Source: an uncultured Dehalococcoidia bacterium
Lineage (GTDB): Bacteria; Chloroflexota; Dehalococcoidia; Lucifugimonadales; UBA3495
Assembly (NCBI GenBank): GCA_958296445.1
Contig: OY282565.1
Span: forward strand, 3,025,570 to 3,089,569
Reading direction: 5' to 3'
Length of the DNA stretch: 64,000 nucleotides
In this document: positions 26,079 to 35,126 of the stretch, one piece after another
Numbering within the stretch: the first letter of the stretch is position 1
Layout of the letters: every line of letters starts with the position of its first letter
Made by a program: the position numbers and the translations under genes
The notes under the pieces: model-generated
Told to the model about the DNA's origin: nothing
The model's input: the letters and a program-made list of their open reading frames with translations, nothing else
The model's database searches: none

Positions 26079-27461
26079 TCAGTCCCCGTCCCCGGACGCC
26101 GCCGGGCCCGTAACCGGAGCGGTTGCCGGCGCCGGCGTGGCGCCCCGGCGGGCCTCCGGCGGCAGCGCCTCCTCCCAGTCGGGCAGTTGGTGCTGTCGGG
26201 TGGTGGGCAGCACAAAGATGCACAGCACCCCGACCAGGCTGAGGACAAAGGACAGCCACAGCGACCAAGTGTAGCCGCCAGTGAAATCGCGCAGGAACCC
26301 CGCCGCCACCGGCCCCAGGGCCATCCCGATGCCCGCGCCCATCATCTGCCACCCGTAGGTGGTGCCGGTGGGCGCGTCCCCGTAGTACTGCCGGTTGATG
26401 ATGGGAAAGGCCGTCATCTCGCCGCCCATCCCGATGCCGAACAGCACGGCGAACAGGAAGTACAGCGGCACGCTCCCCCCGGCCACCAGCAATATCAGAA
26501 TCGGAAAGACCTGCAACGTGAAGCAGACGGCCATCACCGCCTTGCTGCCCACCCGGTCCGCCAGCACCGGCGTAGCGAACCGGGTAGCGGTGCTGACCAC
26601 CGTAAGCGTCAGGTAAATCATTGCCGCCATGCCGCTGGAAATCCCCGAATCAATGGCAATGGCAACCAGCAATATCAGGATAATGTTATGCCCGGCGCAA
26701 CCCCAGAAATGGATGCCCACCAGATTCCAGAAAGCCGAGGTGCGCTGCGCCTGTTTCAGAAAAGCGTTGGTGCGGACTTTTGCCAGCGAGTTGTTTTGCA
26801 GGCGGCGCACCGGCTCATCCTTGGGCGCCCCCCACTGCGTTATCCCCCTATCGGCTGGCTCGTTATAAAACCACCTAGTAAGGGCCAGCAGAATAATCCC
26901 CCCGGCGATTCCGGGTATCCAGAAAGTGACCTGCAACCCGTACCGCTCGAACAGCAGGTACACCATCAGGATGGCAAGCCCGGTGCCAAGACCCTGAAGC
27001 GCCTGCAATATGCCCATCGCCAGCCCCAGATTCTTGCGAAACCACAGGGTAACGCCCGACACCAGCGTAACCTGAAACGAGGCCATCCCCGCCGCCAACA
27101 CCAGACCGAAATACAGGTAATACTCCCACAGTTCGGTCATAATCCCGGTCATCACCATCCCGCCCATAAACAGGAACCCGCCGCCCCACATAATCCGCCG
27201 CACCCCGTAGCGGTCGCTCAACCAGCCGCAAACCGGGCTGAGCGCGGCCGACATCATCCATTGGATAGTGAACCCCAGCGTAATGAATCCGATGCTCCAG
27301 CCAAAAAGCTCCTCAAACTCCGGCACCAGAATCGCCACAGCGAACCGCATACTGGAGCTGGTCATCCACATCACCGTAGCGACGCCAACAATGACCCAAG
27401 CATAATGAACGCTCCGGTTTCCGATAACCAGACCGTAGGGCTTCAATCCAAAATTAAACAT
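26079..27461 (-). CDS. Major facilitator superfamily transporter
   Basis: A 460-residue, 12-helix MFS protein. The loop 2-3 motif GWLSDRYGVRRIM near residues 81-93 and the symmetrical ADRVGSKAVM near 310 are typical. The family includes oxalate/formate-antiporter-like and monocarboxylate transporters, which share the FGWSIGFITLGFTIQW N-terminal pattern. Substrate not predictable. Start ATG 27461 (MFNFGLKPYGL); a longer frame upstream is less likely. Confidence 0.8.
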   Translation of the reverse strand: MFNFGLKPYGLVIGNRSVHYAWVIVGVATVMWMTSSSMRFAVAILVPEFEELFGWSIGFITLGFTIQWMMSAALSPVCGWLSDRYGVRRIMWGGGFLFMGGMVMTGIMTELWEYYLYFGLVLAAGMASFQVTLVSGVTLWFRKNLGLAMGILQALQGLGTGLAILMVYLLFERYGLQVTFWIPGIAGGIILLALTRWFYNEPADRGITQWGAPKDEPVRRLQNNSLAKVRTNAFLKQAQRTSAFWNLVGIHFWGCAGHNIILILLVAIAIDSGISSGMAAMIYLTLTVVSTATRFATPVLADRVGSKAVMAVCFTLQVFPILILLVAGGSVPLYFLFAVLFGIGMGGEMTAFPIINRQYYGDAPTGTTYGWQMMGAGIGMALGPVAAGFLRDFTGGYTWSLWLSFVLSLVGVLCIFVLPTTRQHQLPDWEEALPPEARRGATPAPATAPVTGPAASGDGD

Positions 27462-27527
27462 CACGGGCCATCGCGCGGCTGAATCGCGGGAAAGGCCAAT
27501 TCTACCCCCTCCAGCCAGTTGTTTCAA

Positions 27528-28113
27528 TGATGTTACGGCTTCAGAGAAAATTCCGCTACTCGGTTTCGGCCTTTAACTCGGCCTGAATCCGTCATTACGT
27601 TGACGAAAGCTGTCAGCGTGACTCAGATGTCTCAGTGACGAATTTCGCTCATTTGGGCGAATTGCAACTGACGTAGGCGGATACGAAACAGGGCGGTTAC
27701 GGGTTGCCCGGCTGATGCCGTTTCCAGTCTTGCTCTGACCTTATTGCCGGTGGCAGTCTGGCCGGTGCCGACGCCAGGGTCAAGCATTATTCAGATGATT
27801 GAGGAGAAACTTCGCAATTTTCTCAAACCATATTCACGATTCTGCCGCTGGGCACACAAGAACCGGAGCCACCCTTTCCCAACCCCCTTGCAGAACTGCG
27901 GACGGCATGATGGCTGTCGCCCCGGATGGCCTTCGCCGCCAAGTCTCCTGTTCGTTATCCGGCAGAGGCCCCAGGATGGAGCCGGACATCGTAAGCGAAA
28001 TTCGTCACGCAAGAGCGCCAGCACCAGAGAGAACCGGAGATCGCAACCCCGGCTGAGCCGGGGGACAGGTTGGCAGACAGCATCTAGTATCAATTCGTGC
28101 TACAATCCCGTGG
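27528..28113. other. About 590 bp without a recognisable gene
   Basis: Several ORFs of 85-125 codons exist on both strands but show no protein-like composition, no ribosome-binding site and no motif. The region marks the left border of the defence island and may hold decayed genes. Confidence 0.6.
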
Positions 28114-28137
28114 AAAATTAGGACGCATTCCCAGCTA

Positions 28138-28923
28138 CGAAAATCCCGCATATCGCTCGACTTTTATACCCTCAATCCCTACAGCAGTTGCCAGTTCGGC
28201 TGCCAGTACTGTTACGCCGCCGCCTTCACCGACAGGGCCGACCGGACGGAAAACTAGGGCAACTGGGTTCTAATCAAGGACAATGACGTCAGAACCCTCA
28301 AACAGGAAGCCAGCCAGCTGAAGGGAGCCTCCATCTATATGTCAACCACGACCGACCCCTACCAGCCGGTGGAACAGAGGTACGAGATCGTCCGACGCAT
28401 CCTAGATGTCATGGCAGCCTATCCGCCCCGGCTGGTCATCCAGACCCGCGCCCCCCTGGTCGTCAGAGATACGGACAGGCTCCAGGCCATAGTAGAGGCC
28501 GGGGGCAGGGTACAGGTCAACATGACCGTGACGACCGACAATGATGACATAAGACGGGCAATGGAACCGCAGTGTCCGCGGAACGAAGCCCGGCTCAAGG
28601 CTGTGGCCCGGCTGAACGAAAGCGGTATCCAGACCTGCATCACCATGACACGGCTGTTGCCCGTCAAGGACACGGATGCCTTCGCCCGGCGGATGCTGGA
28701 AACCGGATGCCAACGTTTCATCATCCAGCCGTTCCACGTCGGCCGCGGCCAACAGCAGTTTCAGCGAGGCACCCGGGACCTAGCCGCCGGGTGAATGGCG
28801 CAGGACTGGGGACCCGGCTGGCAGGGCCGCTACAAGTAGCACTACGCAGAGGTCAAGGCGCGGCTACGCCAACTACTGCCCCAACTGGGCGAAGGGCAAA
28901 AGGGCTTTGCTTCACCGTTCTGA
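28138..28923 (+). pseudogene. Radical SAM (spore-photolyase-like) gene with three in-frame stops
   Basis: One continuous frame reads ISLDFYTLNPYSSC, then the cluster motif CQFGCQYCYA (C-x3-C-x2-C), ASIYMSTTTDPYQPVE, and continues as protein to ASPF, ending at 28921-28923. Stops interrupt it at 28255-28257 (TAG), 28792-28794 (TGA) and 28837-28839 (TAG), with no frameshift. The family (Rv2578c/SPL-like radical SAM) normally has these motifs in one polypeptide of about 250-350 residues. No start codon is evident upstream of 28138. It lies directly upstream of the CRISPR leader. Confidence 0.75.
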
Positions 28924-28979
28924 CCGGTCAATACAGCCGAAGCAAGCGAAGGCAGAAGATGCTCCCCGGCGACTAGGAC

Positions 28980-29008
28980 GTGACACAAGCCAATTAACCA
29001 GATACAAT
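28980..29008 (+). promoter_or_regulatory. Candidate promoter of the CRISPR array
   Basis: GTGACA at 28980-28985 and TACAAT at 29003-29008 are separated by exactly 17 bp on the plus strand, in the direction predicted for array transcription and about 220 bp ahead of the first repeat. Confidence 0.4.
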
Positions 29009-29231
29009 CAGAACGCTAGCCTGAGACCCTAAGGATAGGGCAATGCCCAGGCAACCAAGCCCTGCGAGAGGCAGAATGATAAGCAGAACAGGAATGACCT
29101 CTCGCAAGACACCGTATCTACAAGACTTGACGCAGAAAGCGTACATCGGAAGACACGAAGAGAAAAGCGGAAGGAGCATCGCAAAACGCCGCAAAAACAA
29201 CATATCAAAGCGAATAAAGTAAACCAATAGG
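29009..29231 (+). promoter_or_regulatory. Predicted CRISPR leader
   Basis: The 220 bp before repeat 1 are A-rich toward the array (GCAAAAACAACATATCAAAG, AATAAAGTAAACC), unlike the GC-rich surroundings, and hold no gene. The opposite end of the array carries the degenerate repeat, which normally marks the leader-distal end. Position and composition support a leader here; insertion-site motifs were not identified. Confidence 0.55.
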
Positions 29232-30141
29232 GTAACCGCTCCTGAAAAGGGGCGGCATAATTGAAGCGCCAAGGTTTCGGGCGTCCACCAGCCCTGTGTG
29301 CCGCGTAACCGCTCCTGAAAAGGGGCGGCATAATTGAAGCAGAATATGGGCGTACAGGAAGCGATTGAGGCACGGCGGGTAACCGCTCCTGAAAAGGGGC
29401 GGCATAATTGAAGCTCCATAGCGGCATTGTATCTCAAATATCCGCCGTGTCGTAACCGCTCCTGAAAAGGGGCGGCATAATTGAAGCACCTTAAACCTTG
29501 TCTGCGCACCAACTTTGCTCACCTGTAACCGCTCCTGAAAAGGGGCGGCATAATTGAAGCACTGAAACGGCGGTATCCCTGGCCTGGAGTAGTGCCAGTA
29601 ACCGCTCCTGAAAAGGGGCGGCATAATTGAAGCCTGGCATTGAGGACGCCAACGCCGTTGCGGTTATCCCGTAACCGCTCCTGAAAAGGGGCGGCATAAT
29701 TGAAGCAATACCCTGCCGGTGCAGGTCATACTCATCATCGTAGTAACCGCTCCTGAAAAGGGGCGGCATAATTGAAGCTCTTGACGGGTCTTGCCAAACC
29801 AGTAAGCGGCAAGCGTGTAACCGCTCCTGAAAAGGGGCGGCATAATTGAAGCATTCTGCTGAACGAGTGGGATATGGCCCAGCGGCAGGTAACCGCTCCT
29901 GAAAGGGGGCGGCATAATTGAAGCTGCTGGAACACAATCAGCGCGGTACTGGTTATGTCGGTAACCGCACCTGAAAGGGGGCGGCATAATTGAAGCTCAG
30001 TGGGGTGGTCGACAGGGTACGGAGCCAAAATAGGTAACCGCACCTGAAAGGGGGCGGCATAATTGAAGTGGCGGCACCGTGTTCGATTTTGCCGAGGATG
30101 CGTTGGTAACTGTTCCTGAAAAGGAACGGCATAATTAAGAC
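29232..30141 (+). CRISPR. CRISPR array, 13 repeats of 36 bp, 12 spacers of 36-38 bp (type I-G)
   Basis: Repeats start at 29232, 29305, 29379, 29452, 29525, 29598, 29671, 29743, 29817, 29889, 29961, 30034 and 30106. The consensus begins GTAACCGCTCCTGAAAAGGG and ends GCGGCATAATTGAAGC; CCGCTCC and GGGGCGG form a 7-bp stem, and the ATTGAAGC end fits an 8-nt crRNA 5' handle, which sets the plus strand as transcribed. Repeats 1-9 are identical, 10-12 carry one to three changes, and repeat 13 is degenerate. No spacer matches another part of this window by eye. Confidence 0.97.
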
Positions 30142-30174
30142 AAGCGCCTGCCTATCAAGCCCGAGAAACAGACC

Positions 30175-30465
30175 CTATATGACCATGACCTTCGGCTCAG
30201 CAGGCGGCGACTGCCGCCCCAGAGTCCTGACCGAGTTGTTGCCGCGGCCAGCCGCCGGGCCAAGGTCAATTATCAGTATTCTGTCCTCTCTGGCGTTGAT
30301 GATGCTGGCCAAGGCTTCCTCCATCAATATCCGTTCCTTTTCCGACAGATCACAGGAAAAGACCGAGTACTGCAAGGCATCCCCAAAGCCGTTCATCTTG
30401 CGGTGAACCAGCCGCAACCGGGCCGGGTCGCTAATATCATAAGTCACAATATGCCGGTTACGCAT
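30175..30465 (-). CDS. cas2: CRISPR adaptation protein Cas2
   Basis: A 96-residue Cas2: HIVTYDISDPARLRLVHRKMNGFGD with the metal-site Asp at residue 10, LQYSVFSCDLS, and ILIIDLGPAAGRG. Cas2 dimers bridge two Cas1 dimers in spacer integration. It starts 12 bp after the Cas4-Cas1 stop, in the same operon, and ends 33 bp from the last CRISPR repeat, facing the array transcript. Confidence 0.95.
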   Translation of the reverse strand: MRNRHIVTYDISDPARLRLVHRKMNGFGDALQYSVFSCDLSEKERILMEEALASIINAREDRILIIDLGPAAGRGNNSVRTLGRQSPPAEPKVMVI

Positions 30466-30477
30466 CTCAATTACACC

Positions 30478-32154
30478 CTACCGCGTAGTGAAGGCCGGGT
30501 AGCCCTGAAGCTCGCCAGCCAAGTGCCGGCCCAGCAACCGGGCCTGAATCTCCATTATCCGTCGGTAGCTCACCGAATAGTTGAACAACGGATGCCTTAT
30601 GAGGGTCTCAAGCCGCCGCTCAAACCCCTGGATCACAGTGCGCCGTCCCTCCGGCGTCAGCGACACCGCCCCGGAACGCATAATGAAGTCCCTCTTTTTC
30701 AGCTCCCCGTTATTGAACAGAGTAAGGGCTGCCGAGTCGGCCACTATCGGCCGGAACTCCTCAGCCAGGTCCAGAGCCAAAGCGGGTCGCCCGTACTTAG
30801 GCTGGTGGTAGAATCCCAAGAAGGGGTCGAATCCCACCGACAAAGCTGATATGGCAGTCTGCCGGGCCAGCATCGAGTACAGAAAGGATAGAACGGCATT
30901 CACCGGGTCCTTCGGAGGCCGCCGGTTACGGGAGTGAAAATCAAAGGCGGCGTCTTCCGCCTTGATCATCCCTCCGAAATTGGAGAAATAGACCCGGGCC
31001 GCCGCGCCCTCTATGCCGAGAAGCGAAGCCATACTGCCGACATCAGCGGCACTGGCAGACAGACGCTCCAGTTCCTTCAATGCCGCCGCCGGAACCGTCG
31101 GGTGGTTGCGCCTCAGCATCACCCGGCTGTTCCGTATCTTGGCAACGGTAATATCCCGAGCGATCCGAAGGGAATGCCCGGCATCCCCGGACACCTGGAA
31201 TTGACGAATGCGCAAGTCAACATTTTTGTGAGTCATGCCGGTGGTAATGCCGTTCAGCCAACCCCCGTAGCTGAAGTGCGCCACCATTATGTTACGGGCC
31301 AGCAACTCCCGCATGGCCTGCGCCGTAATCTGCACGTTCCCGAATACCGACAGGCTGGACACGTCCAGCAAACGCGCCTTGCCAATCACCTCCTTTCCGC
31401 TCCGGACCGTAAGCTCGTCCCCGGTCTTGCCGACCACGGCTCCCTGGGTCTGAACGTACAGAGGCAAGGCATCGTCCCGGGCCGGGACTATCCGCCGGAC
31501 GTCGTCGGGCTTGGCTATAAAGCGGCTGCCTTTAAGAAACGACACCTCATCCGGCAGGCAGATGCCCGCCAGCGAGCAACGGTTACACTTGGGGCTGTCC
31601 TCCAGCGGAGGCGGTATGGCGCCCGACTCCGCCGACGTCCGCGCCTCCTGCAACAGCGCCTTGGTCCGGGCAATCAACCCGTCATCGAACTCAACCGGCA
31701 CTCGCTTGCGCGACCCTGAAAAATAAAGAACGCCCCCATCGCTTTCATAGCCGTGGGCCCGCAACAGCAGGCCCTGGACACAGAGCTGAACCCGTTCCGG
31801 TTCATAGGAATTTCCGGGGACGTCCGGAACACTGCCTCTCTTGTAGTCAACGGGAGTAGCCCGTTTTCCGCTGGTTTCAACCAAGTCAATACGGGCTATG
31901 GCGCCCAAGGTTTCGTCGGAGAGCGTAACGGAGCGGGCATGAACAACCTCCGGCGGGCCGTCCGCGCCTTCGGCAGCAGGCACATTCAGGTCGCCGGACT
32001 CCTGATCGACCCGCCGGTGCCGGAACCTCCCGTCCACCGTATCGGTGCTGTCGGCGAACTCGCCCTGCACCCATTCCAGGTAGCAGAGGCGCGGGCAGTA
32101 AGCGAACTCGTTCAGCATACGGGCGGGGATGAGCTCGGGAGCAACCTCAGACAT
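30478..32154 (-). CDS. cas4-cas1: Cas4-Cas1 fusion, adaptation integrase with PAM-selecting nuclease
   Basis: A 558-residue fusion typical of type I-G (former I-U). The Cas4 part (about 1-205) has C20 in FAYCPRLCYLEW, the nuclease motif VDYKRG (D103, K105) and C190/C193/C199 in CNRCSLAGIC, enough for a 4Fe-4S cluster. The Cas1 part (about 215-558) has E382 in GIEGAAARVYF, H450 in GFYHQPKYGRP and E465/E466 in LDLAEEF, the integrase metal ligands. Cas4-Cas1 fusions are known to select prespacers by PAM. It is divergent from the interference genes, 333 bp away. Confidence 0.97.
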   Translation of the reverse strand: MSEVAPELIPARMLNEFAYCPRLCYLEWVQGEFADSTDTVDGRFRHRRVDQESGDLNVPAAEGADGPPEVVHARSVTLSDETLGAIARIDLVETSGKRATPVDYKRGSVPDVPGNSYEPERVQLCVQGLLLRAHGYESDGGVLYFSGSRKRVPVEFDDGLIARTKALLQEARTSAESGAIPPPLEDSPKCNRCSLAGICLPDEVSFLKGSRFIAKPDDVRRIVPARDDALPLYVQTQGAVVGKTGDELTVRSGKEVIGKARLLDVSSLSVFGNVQITAQAMRELLARNIMVAHFSYGGWLNGITTGMTHKNVDLRIRQFQVSGDAGHSLRIARDITVAKIRNSRVMLRRNHPTVPAAALKELERLSASAADVGSMASLLGIEGAAARVYFSNFGGMIKAEDAAFDFHSRNRRPPKDPVNAVLSFLYSMLARQTAISALSVGFDPFLGFYHQPKYGRPALALDLAEEFRPIVADSAALTLFNNGELKKRDFIMRSGAVSLTPEGRRTVIQGFERRLETLIRHPLFNYSVSYRRIMEIQARLLGRHLAGELQGYPAFTTR

Positions 32155-32179
32155 CAGAACCTCAGTACAGTGCTGGTTA

Positions 32180-32205
32180 ATAACATTTTGCCTAATATAT
32201 CCCGC
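32180..32205 (+). promoter_or_regulatory. Predicted target site of the cas-linked crRNA-like RNA
   Basis: This segment matches the spacer-like part of the crRNA-like element (32385-32410) at 20 of 26 positions and at 15 of the first 17 (ATAACAT-TTGCCT-AT with single mismatches at positions 8 and 15). The match begins exactly where the degenerate repeat ends. The three bases just 5' of the site are TTA (32177-32179), compatible with the TTN motif reported for type I-G. It lies 25 bp from the cas4-cas1 start codon, at the predicted transcription start. Confidence 0.65.
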
Positions 32206-32206
32206 T

Positions 32207-32234
32207 ATTTTACCGATTATACAGCCCTTGACAA
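32207..32234 (-). promoter_or_regulatory. Predicted promoter of cas4-cas1-cas2
   Basis: Minus strand: TTGTCA (complement of 32229-32234), 16-bp spacer, TAAAAT (complement of 32207-32212). The -35 box overlaps that of the plus-strand promoter. Transcription would start near 32200, inside the predicted target site. Confidence 0.5.
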
Positions 32235-32258
32235 ATAACCTACCCTAGGCGCTAATAT
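32228..32258 (+). promoter_or_regulatory. Predicted promoter of the csb1-csb2-cas3-csb3 operon
   Basis: A perfect TTGACA at 32228-32233 and TAATAT at 32253-32258, spacing 19 bp (long). The predicted transcript would have a leader of about 220 nt containing the whole crRNA-like element before the csb1 start. Confidence 0.5.
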
Positions 32259-32344
32259 AGCGGAGGCGTCGATACACTTGGCAGCCAGACTCCAACGCTG
32301 GAGGCAGTTTCACCCTCTCCGCCACAGAGGAGGAAACCGCCCGG

Positions 32345-32465
32345 ATAACCGTAGCTGTTGGAACAACTACGGCACAATCGAAGTATAACATCTTGCCTGA
32401 TCCAGCCTGCCCGCGCGGGAAATCAACCGCCCCTAGCCAAAAGGCAGGGGCGGCACAATCAAAAA
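32345..32465 (+). ncRNA. crRNA-like regulatory RNA: degenerate repeat, 38-nt spacer, degenerate repeat
   Basis: Psi-repeat 1 (32345-32384) keeps TAACCG, CGGCA, AAT and GAAG of the array repeat; psi-repeat 2 (32423-32465) keeps AACCGC, AAAAGG, GGGGCGGCA and AAT. Both have longer hairpins than the array repeat: CCGTAG/CTACGG extended by TGTT/AACA around one mismatch, and CCGCCCCT/AGGGGCGG plus GCC/GGC around an AAAA loop. The segment between (32385-32422) is 38 nt, within the 36-38 nt range of true spacers. Its 5' part matches the cas4-cas1 promoter region at 32180. The arrangement equals that of CreA/CreR RNAs known in other CRISPR types. Psi-repeat 2 ends 11 nt before the csb1 ribosome-binding site. 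Sequence features are seen; the RNA and its function are inferred. Confidence 0.7.
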
Positions 32466-32487
32466 CCGGCAAATTAAGGAGAAATGA

Positions 32488-33695
<1,208 letters not shown>

Positions 33696-33696
<1 letters not shown>

Positions 33697-35123
33697 TGTT
33701 CGCCATCGCCATCAACTACCTGAACAACCGGGTAATGGCAGCTGCATACGGCAGCCCGGACGGGAGCGAACCGGAATGGCCGCCCCACCCGGACCGGGTG
33801 TTTATGTCCCTAGTGGCGGCCTGGGGACAGACCGGGCAAGACCGGCAGGAAGAACTAGCCCTGCGCTGGCTGGAACGGCTGCCTCACCCGTCAATAGCCG
33901 CTGGCAAGTGTCGACCCCGGCAAGCCGTCACCAGCTACGTTCCAGTAAACGACACCCCGTCGCGGAAAAACCGGGGCAGATTGCTGCCCCAGAACCGGAT
34001 CCCGCAACCCCGATACTTCCCTAGTGCCGCGCTGGATAACCCGGTAGCCCACCTGATCTGGCCGGACGCCGAACCGGAAGAACACCTACAGGCACTCCAG
34101 CGGGTATGCGCCAGCGTAACGAATGTAGGACACTCCACATCCCTAGCGCAAGCATACGTGGAAAACAATCCCCCGTCCGCCAACTGGCTGCCCCGGACAG
34201 CGCCCGGAGGCCATCAGATGCGCGTTCCCTACGCGGGGCGACTGGACGACCTCATTGTGGCTTACGGCAACGGCCAGAAGCCTGTGGCCCGGAGATGGAT
34301 CGGATACTCCGAAACGGGAGAAGCTGAACTGACAGAAAAGCCGCACAGCGCGTTCAATCCCGAACTGATAGTATTCGAAGCCACCGGAACAGGACTGGAC
34401 CTGCACGCTGCCGCCCGGATCTCCGCCACCTTCCGCAACTTCATCATGGCAAAGTGCCCCGATCCGGTGCCGGAATGGATCAGCGGGCACACACCGGACG
34501 GAGCGCCAAGCCACCAGCCGCACATGGCAATTCTGCCTCTGCCGTTTGTCGGCAGCCAGTACGCCGACGGCCACATCATGGGCCTGGCCGTCGCCATACC
34601 CCGGGGCATGACCAACGAGGAAGCAGGATACTGCCTGAGCGAACTCACGAAGCGCGAAGAAGACGGCAGGCCAAGCAGACACGCCATATTCTCCAGCGAA
34701 TGGAACCGGGCTATCCTGCAACAGATAGAAGCATACGGCAACCGCAGGCTTCAGCAGACTCTCAGGCCCAGGACATGGACCGGCCCAGCCCGTACCTGGC
34801 ACACCGTAACACCCGTGACCATAGACCGGTATTACAAAGGGCCGGACAAAGCCCGGCTGGAACGGGAGAATGTCACAGAGCAGTGCCGCCGCATCGGACT
34901 GCCCACACCGGCAACAGTAGTTCTAGGACAGCACTCGATGCTTGAAGGAGTGCCCCCAGCCCGAGAGTTCACCCGGCTGAAACGGCGCAGCGACCGGGGC
35001 GGCAACGGAGAGTGGCAACATACTCACGCCGTCATAGTGTTCGCCGAGCCGGTGCAGGGCCCGGTCATCATCGGCAGCGGGCGCTACCGCGGCTACGGAC
35101 TATGCCGCCCTCAGCCGGAATAA
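33696..35123 (+). CDS. csb2: Csb2 (GSU0054 family, Cas5-Cas6 fusion)
   Basis: A 475-residue RAMP protein. The N-terminus FAIAINYLNNRVMAAAYGS is a Cas5-type ferredoxin fold; the C-terminus GPVIIGSGRYRGYGLCRP holds the glycine-rich loop of Cas6-type folds, with His residues just before (WQHTHAVIVF). In type I-G the fusion caps the complex and processes pre-crRNA. It would be the nuclease that recognises the array repeat and possibly the psi-repeats upstream of csb1. Confidence 0.9.
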
Positions 35124-35126
35124 GGA

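Noticed and set aside
26187..27482. Plus-strand ORF of 431 codons opposite the MFS gene
   Set aside because: The opposite strand encodes a full MFS protein with typical loops; the plus-strand product has no protein-like pattern.
27744..28121. ORF of 125 codons before the radical SAM remnant
   Set aside because: No ribosome-binding site, no domain, and a composition typical of random GC-rich sequence.
30034..30200. Leader considered on the cas2 side of the array
   Set aside because: The repeats on this side are the degenerate ones and the repeat orientation favours transcription from the other end.
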